Shown: positions 1 to 11,811 of the stretch, piece by piece
How positions within the stretch are numbered: position 1 is the first letter of the stretch
Layout: every line of letters starts with the position of its first letter
Assembly (NCBI GenBank): GCA_035048485.1
Contig: CM068584.1
Span: forward strand, 55,305,739 to 55,369,738
Length of the DNA stretch: 64,000 nt
DNA from: Pteria penguin
Lineage: Eukaryota > Mollusca > Bivalvia > Pterioida > Pteriidae
Direction: 5' to 3'
Made by a program: the position numbers and the translations under genes
The notes under the pieces: model-generated
Database searches by the model: none
What the model was told of the DNA's origin: nothing
What the model saw: only the letters and a program-made list of their open reading frames with translations

Positions 1-1015
1 TATTAAACATTCCAGGTAGGATTACTTTTTATGAATTCTTGATTTATACATTTTTATTGTTGTTTGCATTGGCATATTTTTGCTATCTTTTTGTCAGATA
101 TACCGGTATATGCCAACAAGTAAAGTATTAAATCAACTTAGTAAAGACTAAAGTACTAACTTGACTTGCCACATGATTGTGTCAGCTTGTCAGATATAAT
201 GCCTAAAGTTGAAATATTGCCCAAATATGCTATAGTTTGTAAGATAACTAATCAACATTTTTATCTTGCAAGTCAGTATTGAAATCTAAGAAGTCAGCAT
301 GAAAATTTGACAAAGCCACATAATTTTCTAAAAAGTCCACAAATATCTGACAGGTAAACTTAATCATCTTTGACAAATCAAATTTGTTCTAAGTGGCCTT
401 GTGAAATCTTTGTCAAGTAACTTGCTAGATAAGTATGTCAACTTGACAGATAATTAAAGTGACCTTTATGTCAAGTAAACTTATCACACAATTATTTTGG
501 GAAACCAAATTATCTGATGAATTGACATGTAGTAAGATGTAGTAATGCGAGTTACACCATGGTTTGCCGTTGGCCAACTGTCTTATTTTACAACTCTTGT
601 TGTGTTGTTGATGTTATCCAGGAAGGATTTAAATAAAATATAAAGAATTTATTTCTAGATTTGCTATTACTTTTGTCTTAAACTGTTGCACATAGCAACA
701 TGTAGGGTACCATCTGTCTATCTTAGTGGTATCCCACTCTAACATGTATGGTCATATGAATTTGTGCACTTGCATGCTCTAAATCAAATGATGTAGAGGT
801 CATGATCAAGGTCATAAGGTCTTTCATATGAATGCCATTTGTAAGGGTTGTATTATTTCAATGCATGTATACATGTACATTGGAAAAACAGATAATTAAC
901 AGTTAATTTAACCACTATCCTGATCAAAGGAAACGCTAGCCCCCAGTATTGGGCAGTGGGGTTTGTCAACCCATGATGTTAACGTAATATCTTGAAGGAC
1001 TGGAACAGTATGTGG
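1..1015. other. AT-rich region with no recognisable gene
   Basis: I see no coding exon, tRNA-like box or clear repeat end here. The stretch lies downstream of the minus-strand Harbinger stop codon, so it could hold that gene's 3' UTR and the outer end of the transposon, but I could not pair a terminal inverted repeat with sequence beyond 4.7 kb. Short phrases such as GTCAAGT recur between positions 300 and 480 without forming a regular array. Confidence 0.5.
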
Positions 1016-1736
1016 CTATGACCCAATTTTAGATGTGGAATAAGGAAATACAACTACAATATATATTTTTAATTCTTTTAAAGTCTTTAATTTTGCTGAT
1101 TTAAACATTTGTGGTTTACTTTGATGGTGTTGTGTGATTTGCAGTCTCTTCAGCATACCCTCAGCATCGTGTTGGAATTGCTGTGCATGCTGAATATTGA
1201 GGGGTGGCAACGGATCTTCATCAAAGAATTCTTCAAGTTCATCTCCCTCCAATGTGCATATATTGTGCAAAACACAGGCTGATGCAACAACTTTGCATAT
1301 GTATGATATGTCATTCATATCCACCAGTTGTAATCGACGAAAACGTCCCTTTAGAATACCGAAAGCATTTTCTATTATCACTCTTGTTCCGGACAAACGC
1401 TTGTTGTATCCGATCTGGTTAGGTTGCAGGTGACCATTGTCTCTGTAGGGTGTTAAAAGCCATCTTTTACAAGGGTATGCTCCGTCACCTAGTAAGTGAA
1501 ACTGATCACAGAGAATCCGGCCTTGTTCCCATATTTGTGAATTTTTCAAAACTCTTGCGTCATGCACACGCCCTGGCCATCCAACGTTTATGTCTATAAA
1601 CATTTTGTCTACAAATGCCTTGCAGTATAATTGAATGATACTTCTTTCGGTTAAAATAATCTTGACTGTGCGAATGTGGTGGTTTTATACGAATATGTGT
1701 CCCATCAATTGCACCCAAAACCCCTGGAAATCCTTT

Positions 1737-3443
1737 TTAGCTCACCTGAGCCAAAGGCTCAAGTGAGCTATTGTGATCAATCACCGTCCGTCCGTCGTCC
1801 GTCGTTAACTTTTCACATTTTCGACTTCTTCTCCAGAACCACTGAACAGAATTTGATGAAACTTGATAAGCATGTAGTACTCATGGTCCCCTACAAGTGT
1901 TGTTGTTTTTCGTCCGGATTCATCAACAGGTGGCGCCACCACAGGCAAAAAGTAGGTCAAAGAGGGTACCCTCCTTTGACAAACTTCTTCTTCAGACCGG
2001 GGGCATACAGAGACAAACCGAATGCATAGGAATGATCTAGAGGGATGTGTGAAGAAGTGTTGTTATTTTTGGTTCCGTTCCGAAATCAAATTTTTGACGT
2101 TTTTTTGGACGTTTTTTTGTACTTGGTAGTTTTAATGCAGAAAAGAGGTATTTTTTTCTTTTAGTAAACATTGATGCATTAATTTGGTTTAATTTGATCA
2201 TTTTGATGGTAAGAAATACTACTGGGAAGAAAATTTTTCAATATTTTATGTTTTGGATTTTTTATGAATTTTTTAAGACTTTCAAGAAATAGGGGTGGGA
2301 TATTTGGTGTAAACATCTCACAGTTTGAACTTTTTCTTCGGAACCACTTGCTGGAATTCAATGAAACTTGGCATGCATCAAATACTCAAGGTCCCCGACA
2401 AATGTGGTCATCTTTGTCAGGATCCATGAACAGGTGGCACCACCACAGACAAAAGTAGGTCACAGAGGGTACCCTCCTTTGACAAACTTCTTATTCAGAT
2501 CGGGTGCATACAGCGACAAACCGACTGCATAGGAATGATTTAGAGGCATATGGGAAGAAGTGTTGATATTTTTGGTTCCATTCCGAAATCAAATTTTTGA
2601 CGTTTTTTCATTTTTATTTTGGACTTTGTTATTTTAATGCATTAAAGAGTCATTATTTTCTTTTAGTAAACATTGATGCATTCATTTGGTTTCATTTAAT
2701 CATTTCTATGGTAAGGAATGCTGGTGCGAAGGAATTTTTTCAATATCTTGATTTTTGAATTTTTTATGGATTTTTTAAGACTTCCAAGAAAAGGGGGGGG
2801 GACAATTTTTCATATCTTCAACTTGATCTACAGAACAACTTGAAGGATTGTGATAAAACTGGGTAGGATGCAAGTACTCATAGTCCTTTTCAAAGGTTTT
2901 GTTTTTTGTGCGGATCATCCAAATTGGTTAACAGATAATGCCACCATGTCTAAAAGTAGGTCTCACAATGTTACATATATCACGTGGTAATTGAAATATG
3001 GAGAGTAGCGGTTCAAATCCAGCTGTGGTCAAATTTTTTTTTTTCATTTCTTTACACATCTAAATAAGTTTTTAGATGTTTCTCAACACTCAACATATGA
3101 AATTAGGCAATTTTAAGTTAGATCTGGACAATGTTTGAAACAATTGTTGTTCATGACCCAGACTTGAAATCAGTCAACAAAAGGCCCCACCTAAAGAAAA
3201 TGACTAACTTGTTGCCCTGAATGACTTCTTGCAGAGACAAAGGAAATGCTCAATATCAAAATCACCTGAATGGATGTGCAAAAAAGTGTTGTTTTTTTTT
3301 CTAGCCTGAAATAAAATTTGACATATTTTCAACATCTGTGGTGACTTAGTCACATTATTGCAAAAATAAATGAATTCTTCCTTCATGCATGACTGATAAT
3401 CTAGGTACTCAGGTGAGCGATATAGGCCCACTTGGGCCTCTTG
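1737..3443 (-). mobile_element. Hairpin-ended non-autonomous element inserted in the Harbinger exon
   Basis: On the plus strand the element starts TTAGCTCACCTGAGCC and ends GGGCCTCTTG. TTT occurs immediately on both sides (1734-1736 and 3444-3446), a 3-bp target duplication. The left end folds as AGCTCAC-TGAGCC / GGCTCA-GTGAGCT; the right end folds as AGGCCCA / TGGGCCT. Inside are two diverged direct copies of a roughly 500-bp block (about 1832 and 2334) and a degenerate tRNA-like B box near 3015. No open reading frame of note; the mobilising enzyme is unknown. Confidence 0.85.
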
Positions 3444-3833
3444 TTTCTGTTCAAAGTCATTTGAAATTGCCCGATACTCTGCACGACTTGGCCATAAGAT
3501 GAATTTCCTCTTCAAATGGTTGTTGAATACATCAAGCAATCTTCGGTTGTGCTCATGGAATGTTGAAACTGACACATCAAATCTGTCTGTATAGATCGGA
3601 TAGTTTCCAGGGATCCAAGGTACCAGAGTGTCATAAGCAAGTCCTTCTCTATTGTTACCTGAGGGCGTCCAGACCGAGGTTCCCTTAGTACCAACTCCGG
3701 ATATGCTGCAATATTACAAGCTATTATATCGAACGTTTCCCGTGATACTCTGAAAAATGACCGGAAAGTGTCTAGGTTGTATCTCGGAACAACTTCCTGT
3801 ACATAGTCTTCGACACGAGGCCTGTCTTCTCGA

Positions 3834-4552
3834 CTGAAAAAGGCAGAAAATTATCATAGAGGAACAGAAAGCATAGTATATCAATTTCTATGTAAACTAT
3901 TTGAATATCCTATCTGAAAGTAACATCACACAAAATGATTAACGTTGAAAGAGAAGTTCAGTTACATGTATTATACATGTGTACACATGTATCAATTTGC
4001 ATAGTCAAGTCCTCCCCCTCAATTTCTGTTGAAACTGAGAATGTCAAAGCTCTCAACTGCCTCTCTCAAATCATAGCTGCCCATTATCTGATTATCGTAT
4101 ATATACTCCGGCAGCAGGTCAACATTTTGGTACTATATATAACAATCATTACATAACCAGTGGCCTATATAAGATCATATAAGGGAGTGTACACATTGTG
4201 ATAGGCTTAGATCTCCAGTGGGTTCAGGGCAACGCCCTAATAGTAATACGGGCCAAAGGGACAAATTCGCTCTAGAAACTCAACTGTCGGCTGTTTTGAC
4301 AAGTGTTTCCTAAGTTTGGGCGTATGAGAAAATCGAATCGGGTCCATTAGGATATTTGGCATATTCATATGTAGGCCGGGTGCTTTTGCATAAAGGCAGC
4401 TACGCCACTGATTACATTGATCAAATGTGTTTACATTAGCAACCTACACTAGGCTACAGATTTACACAAATGCTACGCAGCCAGTGGTTAACGATGCTTG
4501 CTTTCCACATCATCCGAGCTCAGAATTAATACAATTTTAAATACAAACATAC
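3834..4552 (-). other. Intron of the Harbinger gene
   Basis: Bounded on the minus strand by GTATGT at 4552 and TTTTTCAG ending at 3834. Joining the flanking exons in phase 2 gives LAALI-H-REDRPRVEDYV, the usual N-terminal run of HARBI1-like proteins. No further exon is visible inside it. Confidence 0.7.
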
Positions 4553-4662
4553 TGTATCAGTGCTGCTAAAACTGTCCCTATAATTGTGACGTGCTTGTCA
4601 GCAACGATATCCTCCATTTCCATTTCATCATCATCAAGTACAAAAAACAACGTTTCCGCCAT

Positions 4663-4775
4663 GTTGATTTGTTAAATCCGGAAGAGGAATTTTAGAAAAA
4701 TCCGATCGATTCAGAAGAGCTTAAATCCGGAAGAGGAATTTTAGAAAATTCCGATCGATTCAGAAGAGCTTCCAC
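4663..4775 (-). promoter_or_regulatory. Tandem 49-bp duplication with paired ETS-like sites upstream of the Harbinger start
   Basis: Two nearly identical 49-bp units sit head to tail directly upstream of the ATG at 4662, each beginning TTAAATCCGGAAGAGGAATT. Each unit carries CCGGAAG, the core of ETS/GABP sites that commonly sit at TATA-less start sites. The promoter role is inferred from motif and position only. Confidence 0.45.
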
Positions 4776-4839
4776 TGACCTACTTCTGTAAACAAATCTT
4801 CCGAAATACAAATCGAACCCGCTAATAGATGCAACCCTT

Positions 4840-4977
4840 TTACCTTCTTTGTTTTGTCATCACTTGAATCAGAGAGACTGCTACAAGAAAACATTTCTCT
4901 GAGCAACCTCTCCGATGAGCTTTCCTGGTTGACTGCCCCACACCGGGAAACAGCGGGCGTATGTATATGCGTCATGC
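4840..4977 (-). CDS. Possible exon of unknown function
   Basis: On the minus strand a segment starts after TTGCAG at 4977 and ends at an AAGAAG/GTAAAAGG donor near 4840. It reads MTHIHTPAVSRCGAVN and then an acidic serine-rich stretch, SCSSLSDSSDDKTKK. It is 180 bp upstream of the Harbinger start on the same strand. It could be a 5' exon of that gene, an exon of the neighbouring DUF4806-like gene, or chance. I do not recognise it. Confidence 0.25.
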
Positions 4978-5201
4978 CTGCAAGGAACAGCTGGTAAATA
5001 AACCACCATATCTATCTTAGTTACATTTAAAATGTAGAGTATTTTGAGACTATCTAGTAAAAAGAAATTGAATTTAGACTTTTAAACATAATCTTTGTGA
5101 ATTTGAAGTGTACCATGTTGGGAGCTACCTCAAGTCTGAAAAGATTAATTTACTATTCCATCCTCGTTGAAAACTCCTTAAAGATGCAAATGTATATTTA
5201 C

Positions 5202-5412
5202 CACTTTATTAATATGTCTTCACATTTCCAGACATCTTCTTGGGTTTGGACAGGAAATAACTTGCTGAGCTCTCCATCAACCTCTGTTGTATCTGATTGT
5301 GATGCACTGTTGACAGTGTCAATCTTTTTCAACAGAGCATTCAACAGTTTTGTGTTTAAGCTGACTTGCATTTTAACTTCCTCCACCAACATCAAGAGTT
5401 TCCTTTCAAAGC
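5202..5412 (-). CDS. Exon with a coiled-coil and DUF4806-like start
   Basis: The exon lies between an ACACTGCAG acceptor (5412) and an AAAGTG/GTAAAT donor (5202), phase 1 to phase 2. It encodes a predicted coiled coil, FERKLLMLVEEVKMQVSLN, then LLNALLKKIDTVN, then LFPVQTQEDVWKCEDILIK. The order coiled coil followed by FP-x-x-(S/T)-x-E/D resembles the start of DUF4806 regions common in invertebrate THAP and BEN-type transposon proteins, which is an inference from memory of the family. The upstream exon (5679 and above) joins it in phase. The continuation downstream was not found with confidence. Confidence 0.5.
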
Positions 5413-5678
5413 CTGCAGTGTAATAATTGTGAGATTTACATGACAACTGCAGTCTTTTGCAACCTTGCATTTCTTCACCACTCAAATAATTTCTGTGTTT
5501 TCAATTTGGACCTACACGAATGTACATGTTGATGGTTTGTCACTAGATCAGTTCAACTTGATTGCAAACATACTAATAATGCATGATAAATAGAAATGTA
5601 TAACAAAAACTGTTGTATTTGTAATAATTTCCCAAAAATCTTGATGAAGGATTATTTTATAGATATGAACTTTCTTAC

Positions 5679-6087
5679 CTCCTATATTGCCTCTTGGCTT
5701 TGTTCTGTCAAACAAAGTAGGTAGAGCTGAAGATGTTGGACTTGATGAAGGTCCAAGGGAAGTTCTTGATGGTGTTTGAAGGAAAGTACTGGTTGATGAA
5801 ATAATTCCATGGGGGGTAGATTTCCTTGGAGACTTTTGGCAAAGGGAATTGTTTGTTCAAACCAAGTTGAAACGGATTGAGAAGAGATAGTTGACCGGGG
5901 GGGGGGGGGGTGTACTACTGGGTGGCACTGATTTCCCTGGAGATTTAATGAGGTGAGCAAGCTCCACTTCATCATCCGAGTCGGATTCATAGCGAAGATT
6001 TGGTCTTTTTAAAATATTGAAATACACATCAGCAATGCAAGTCTGGATTTTGTCATCATTAATAGTCATGATTAAATGTACATACAT
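5679..6087 (-). pseudogene. Serine/proline-rich exon region, frame broken at a poly-C run
   Basis: From the minus strand the reading runs LRYESDSDDEVELAHLIKSP, then GKSVPPSSTPPPP, then is lost at a 14-base C run (5897-5910 on plus as G). Two frames later it continues SPRKSTPHGIISSTSTF and ends FDRTKPRGNIG at a GGAG/GTAAGA donor (5679) that joins the 5412 exon in phase. The low-complexity S/T/P composition is typical of a linker. The frame changes make it a broken or mis-assembled exon. Confidence 0.4.
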
Positions 6088-6089
6088 TT

Positions 6090-8285
6090 ATAAAAAAACA
6101 AATTTAGTCATTCTTATCAATCAATACAAGGAAAGTAACTACGCATGTTTTTTTTTTCAAAGCATTTTGGTATGATTGCAGTTAACCTTTGAAAAAAAAA
6201 TCTGTGTAGTGCTGCACAAAGATTACATCCAAGACCAACTGCAAACATAACCCCATGCTTCGCAAAAAGCCCCAAAAACAATGCCTAGCGTGGCGTAATA
6301 CGCGCGTTTGCCATAGTTTGATGTGAGAAAATTTATAGTGTGGAGCCCCCCTCTGCCAAATTATTCCGGACTCAAGATAGCACATGCTTTGGCCCAGGAC
6401 AAGAACCTTGTGTAATGTTATTGAAATCCATAAAAGCAGTAAGATAGTATGGCCATTAGAAGAATTTAAACACCCCCCCCCCCCTGTTTTCTCTTTGTCA
6501 AAAATGTTAGAGTACAGAAGAAATATAAACCATTAATATTCATTTATTTTAAAATAGTTCATATATAATTCTAGCACAAATTTAAATTTGCAGGTGATTG
6601 AGTGAGAAATGAATTTTTAATAATCTTCTAAAATAATAAAAAATCAAGGACCCATAACTCTGTACTGACAAATGTGATATTTTCGAAATCCAACGGTAAT
6701 GTGTTATAGTTATATGTCAAGTTTCAATCCAATACCCTGAAAGACTGCAGAAATAAGTCTGGAAAACTGTAAAATCCTTGAAGAGCCATAACTCTGGAAA
6801 AAAAAAACAAGTCAATCATACCGAAATGCAAACTGGTACTTACCCTCATTGAAACAGTCCAGAAAACATGACCTCGGACGGACGGACAACCCCAGAATAA
6901 AATCTGTCCCGTTTATGACGAAAAGGTAAAAAAAAATAAATATATGTAAACTGTCCCTTTTTATAATTCATACTCCCTGTATGTCCCATAGAGATAGTGA
7001 TGTAAATATTGTGACGGGGTCATGACCCTAATCAAATCAAATCAAATATAGGAAAATGGTATGTAATTTCTTTTTGACTTGCATATAGAAAAAAATATTT
7101 ATGTACCTTTTCTAGTTGATATCCTCATCCTCAGTTTCGGTTTGAAGATCTGATGTCATTTCAGCATAGATAATTTTGTTTCTTGTTTGTAGTCCCCTTG
7201 AATAAAAAAGTGTTACAACTTGAATTTAAGTTGTTGAAAGTTAGTATCTAATTCTTATTATTCATGGAACACACAAGATATTGTTTTTAATAATTGTCTT
7301 TACAAACGTTAACGTTGGTTTTATATATTTAAGGAATGATTCAAATTTGTTTTCGTTGGATGGAGGTGTACCACGAAAAAAAAGGACAGAAAAATGCATC
7401 ATTGCACCCATTCCTTATCATTTAATTCCTGTCAAACATGTTTTTATTCTCAGAAATTGGCATATATGCACTATTTCTCAACATCTTTAAATTTCTGTCG
7501 CTATCGCGTGAATATTGACATCACAGTTGAAAACACACGGAAATAACTTCGTCAAAAAAGTTGTGGATGAGATATGCCACAAATTTTTAAACCAATCAAA
7601 ATGCATGTTACATGTAATATTAAATGATTGATCATTTCCTTTATACACAACTCTTACAGAGAGTGCTATAAACTCATTTTAAGGTGAGACGCCATTTTTG
7701 ACAGCAAGACTCCGCTTTGAGACCTTGAACTTCCCCTCGTCAATCAACCAGTTGCTTGGTAAAATTTCCACTGCATATACAGTTTTATATTCTTAATAAA
7801 TCAATTCCAATCGGTGACCTACTTTCGCTTTGTGCAGCTTTGTTATTGTCAATATATTTAGCTCACCTGGTTTGAGCCTTTTTATGCATTCTGAGTCAAT
7901 GCACTTAGGTGTGACGTCACATGGTCATACAAAAAGCTTCTAACTCATATTCTTACATAAAAACATACAATTTTCAATGCATAACATACACGAAAAACCC
8001 TCAATAAAAAATCAATTCATTACCTGGAAGCAGCAATAATAACGAATATACTGATCCTTTTGTGTCACCGAGTACGCAATACATTCACTTTTCAATGAAA
8101 GAATCCAAAGCGGACAAGAGTATCCGGGTATGCATTATCTTTAATTTATCCAATATCATTTCAAAATATAGCCATCTAACTAGACTGTTGTCACCTATTT
8201 TCAGTGAAAAGTTTGACGAATAATGGATTTTCACCTCGATTTTATTGGGGTTCGCATTTGTTTGAATATGACACTAAACACGATA
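6090..8285. other. Intergenic, repeat remnants
   Basis: A 12-base C run lies at 6473-6484. Positions 6640-6930 carry the paragraph-like repeat CCATAACTCTG and a CGGACGGACGGACAA tail, a decayed interspersed repeat. Near 7110-7195 a minus-strand stretch reads IYAEMTSDLQTETEDED, similar in style to the acidic exons at 35-37 kb, but it lacks good splice sites. No confident gene. Confidence 0.4.
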
Positions 8286-8289
8286 TTGT

Positions 8290-8475
8290 CCCCTTTAGGG
8301 GGCAGGCTTGGTGTAGTGGTTAAGCGCTTGGCTTGCGGCGCCGACGATCCGGGTTCGATTCCCGGGTTGCGCCACTATGTTTAAGAGGTTGGTAACCTCC
8401 TGCTTCCATGTCGCGATATAACTGAAATATTGTTGAAAGCGACGTAAAACACCAATCAACCAACCAACCAATTGT
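8290..8475 (+). mobile_element. tRNA-derived SINE
   Basis: The head GGCTTGGTGTAGTGGTTAAG contains a pol III A box and GGTTCGATTCCC a B box. The body is followed by AAAGCGACGTAAAACACC and a simple tail of AACC/ATCA units. The order tRNA head, body, short repeat tail defines a SINE; the acceptor stem is not preserved enough for a functional tRNA. Confidence 0.85.
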
Positions 8476-8748
8476 CCCCTTTATTCCATGGACTATGAGA
8501 TATGGTTTACCCTTCGTTTTTTACTTCACTATTAACTTAAGAACTGTAGAATCGTCGTTTAACATTCCAAACCTAATCCAAGAAGAACCACTAACGGGCG
8601 ATCCCACGGAGAGTACAGATGATGATAGCTGTGTCACATACGAACGTGTAGAGTATGAGGCTGTCACGATTCACACATTTTGGGTTTGGTTAAGATGAAC
8701 CAAGGTTTGTTTCTTGTGTGTGTTTTTTTTTTAAGTTTTTTTTTTGGA

Positions 8749-8760
8749 GGGGGGGGGGGG
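8749..8760 (+). repeat. Poly-G tract (12)
   Basis: Uninterrupted run of 12 G between a T-rich stretch and the LINE remnant. One of eight such tracts in the window. Confidence 0.95.
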
Positions 8761-8849
8761 TTCATTCACTTTGAAATGCTCTACATGTGTTATCACATCT
8801 GATGATAATACTTTAAATGTTTATGCAAATGAAAATTACATACTACTTA

Positions 8850-11300
8850 TAAATGGAATCCTAGTGCTATTGAAAATATGCGTTCTGTCCTTCTGGACCG
8901 CAAAGATAATCTTTCACGTTTAATAAGTAACAGTGAGGCTGACATTAATTTTTGTGAAAAAAAACTTACAGATTTATTACATGTTTTTGGTCCTTTTTGT
9001 AGTAAGTCATTTACTATTTCAAACAAAACTGATAAAAGGAAAGCATCTTCGTCTATTGTAAACAAGCCTTGGTTTGATAATCACTGTAAATATTTATATA
9101 AAAGATACAAGTCTTCATAACATAATTTCAATTGCAACAGAACACGGACAAGCAGACCTATTCTTGTTGAAAGCAGAATGTTGTGTAAGAAATATGAAAG
9201 AAAAGTTAAGAGAATTTACATGCGCACTGAAGGAAATAAATTTGATCATATGCGCAAATGTAGTCCGAGGCACTGTTTTAGACTTTTTAAAAAGAGTAAA
9301 AATTATAGAACCAGTACTACTTTGTCGACTGCAGATTTTAAAAACCATTTTGAAAGTGTACATCTGTGTGATACAAATACCAATATTAATCAACCCAATG
9401 ATACTATCAATGTTGTAGATTGCAACATCTAGGTTTTAGATGTATTGAAGAAAGCCAATAATAAATCTGCAGGAATTGACAATATTTTAAATGAGTACTT
9501 TACAACTTTTAAAGATATATTTTTAACTTTGTTAACTCATTTATTCAATAAAATGTTTCAGTCTGGCAATTTTCCTGAAGAGTGGTCTAAAGGTGTAATC
9601 GTTCCTTTACATAAAAAGGGGATCATAATGCCCCTTATAATTACCGTGGCACAACGCTGGTTAGTTGCTTGTCAAAATTATTTACATCTGTGTTGAATAA
9701 CCGGCTTCTTAATTGGTCTGATAAATATAGTATTGTTTCTGACGCTCAGTTTGGCTTTAGGCTTGGTTATGGTATTATAGATGCCATTTTTGCATCAAGT
9801 CTAGTTAACAAAACACTGTCACAGAAAAAATTTTTTTTTGTAATGTAGATTACAGAAAAAGCATTTGACAGTGTAAACAGAAGTAAACCTTTTTTTTCAA
9901 AATTGTGTAGACAAGGTATTAATGGGAAAATGTTAACTATTCTGAGATCTATATATAATGATGTAAAATATTGCGTAAAATTACATTCACAGTTGTCTAC
10001 CCTTTTCAGTATGTCTACCGGCTTAATGCAGGGCGAGGGATTGTTTCCGATTTTATTTTCTCTGTATATAAATGACTTTGAAAATGAATTGATTAATAGT
10101 AATTGTGAATCTGTTGAACTGCGTGACATTGCTCTATTTTTACTTCTCTCTGCAGATGGCACTGTTTTATTTTCTGAGAGTATTGATGGTCTGCAGAATA
10201 TGGTAAAATATGAGACATGAATGTAAATATTGATAAAACCAAAATTGTTGTATTCAGAAATGGTGGGCTCATTACAAATAATTGTAAATAGTTTTATAAT
10301 GGTGAAGGGATTGAAGTTGTCAACAGTTTTTCTTGTCTGGGTTTAAACTTTCTGTACAATGGAAAATTGACATAAGCACAAAATACTTTAGCCCTTCAAG
10401 GTCGAAAATGTATGTTTTATATTTTAAATATTTGTAATTGAATGTTGAGTCAAAATTGCATGTTTTTGATGCATATGTTTAAAGTGTTTTATGTTATGGT
10501 AGTGAGGTATGGGGATTTATTCAGGGGAAAAATATTGAAAAAGTTCAAACTCAATTTTGTAAGAGAATTTTAAAATTAGAAAGACATGTTCCTAATTTTA
10601 TGGTATATCAGAACTGGGAAGGGTACCATTACAATTGTATAGAAAACTTTGTGTTATAAAATATTGGTTTAAAATTTTAGACATAGAAAACTGTATTCTC
10701 AAAAGTTTATATTTGTATATGATTGAATAACATCAATGCTAACCAAAGTTAGTTAAGTAAAGCCAGAGATATGCTATAACAAATGGGTTTGGGGTATATT
10801 TGGATGGCAGTCTTCATATAGTAAAGATTTCTTTTTTACATGCTTTTAAGATAAACTGAATATTTTTATTCAAGAAATGACTGCATTCCTTTGAAACGTC
10901 TCCTAAATGTAGATTGTATAAATACTTACCAGATACAGTTCTTACAATATTTATCTTCGTAAATCATTACCTGATTCTTTCATATGAATACTGTCAAACT
11001 TCAGACTATCCAATCATGATTTTTTATAGAGAGACAGATATGCAAATGTAGACAGAGCTCTAAGAATTTGTGATAAATGTAGTTTAAATGAAATTGAAGA
11101 TGATTTTCATTTCATTCTTGTCTGTCCAAAATACAATTATCTTAGAAATGTGTTTATAAAGCAGTATTTTTGGAGAAACCCGTCAATGTTCAAGCTCGTA
11201 CAGTTACTATCTATAAAAAATAAAAGATCTTTATGTAACTTAGCAAACTATCTGATCAATGCTATGATTTTGAGAAGTTCTTGTTCTTACCTCCATATAT
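8850..11300 (+). pseudogene. Non-LTR retrotransposon (LINE) remnant, reverse transcriptase region
   Basis: A 5'-truncated element lacking its endonuclease. Readable in shifting frames are KPWFDNHCKYLYKRYK (9066), the linker GIDNILNEYF (9472), RT block FPEEWSKGVIVPLHKKG (9573), SKLFTSVLNNRL (9680), a decayed F-x-D-F block ending ITEKAFDSVNR (9850), STGLMQGEGLFPILFSLYIN (10015) and the active site, where the expected YADD is SADG (about 10150). Further on come a LERHVPN/VYQNW block (10580), and a C-terminal CDKC...DDFHFILVCPKY finger (11070-11130), ending near LANYLINAMILRSSC. At least six frame breaks and stops make it inactive. Layout is like jockey/CR1/I-type elements; the exact clade is not decided. 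Confidence 0.88.
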
Positions 11301-11447
11301 ACATTTAAAGTCCTATTTTTTATTATTATTATGTAATATCATATATACTGATACTGTACTCTTTTATATATTATACTACATGTACTCGCTATATATACTG
11401 TAACTCAAATTTATAATGTACTACTCACTATGTACATATTGTTTAAT

Positions 11448-11479
<32 letters not shown>

Positions 11480-11810
11480 GTATTACATACCATATGCTGA
11501 TGAGCCATTAGGCTGCTGGTGCCGCATGAGCAGTTACAAGGGACCACGGAGTTTAACGTCTAAACAATAACGGACCTCATCAATACCTATGGTCAAGAAA
11601 AACGTGCTTGCGTACATAGTGAGGACACTAAGCAGACAGACAGGTGATATTAATCCATTGTTACCAATAAGCGCTAAAAACCACAAGATACAAGATTCTT
11701 GACAAACTAAACAGATACAAAAAATGCAGACACAAATTTGGATAAAATTGAACAAAACAAAACAAGGACAATTCTCTTTGAAGAAAGTAAACAAACGTAA
11801 ATGCTATATA
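11300..11810. other. AT-rich spacer with (AT)n microsatellite
   Basis: An alternating AT tract occupies about 11447-11480. The preceding 150 bases are repetitive TATATACTG phrases that may be the 3' tail of the LINE. No gene seen. Confidence 0.5.
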
Positions 11811-11811
11811 A

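Larger units (their letters stand above)
1016..4662 (-). pseudogene. PIF/Harbinger transposase (HARBI1-like), split by an inserted element
   Basis: Harbinger transposases are DDE nucleases that cut and paste their own element. Exon 1 is 4662-4553 (start MAETLFFVLDDDEMEMED, donor GTATGT, phase 2). Exon 2 starts at 3833 after TTTTTCAG and runs to the stop at 1016. The DDE_Tnp_4 landmarks are all readable: FILWPSR before the catalytic core, GAIDGTHIRIKPP (first Asp), GWPGRVHDARVL, LGDGAYPCKRWLLTPY (second Asp) and RVIIENAFGILKGRFRRL (Glu). Exon 2 is interrupted between codons for Q-K and G-F-P-G by a 1,707-bp hairpin-ended element (1737-3443). Two single-base frame breaks remain, near 3590 (between LETIRSI and the DVSVSTF frame) and near 1618 (extra G before AFVDKMF). 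All three catalytic residues are kept, so inactivation looks recent. The family call is secure; whether the small breaks are biological or assembly errors is open. Confidence 0.88.

Noticed and set aside
5097..5423. 108-codon plus-strand ORF
   Set aside because: Antisense to the coiled-coil exon, which has proper splice sites.
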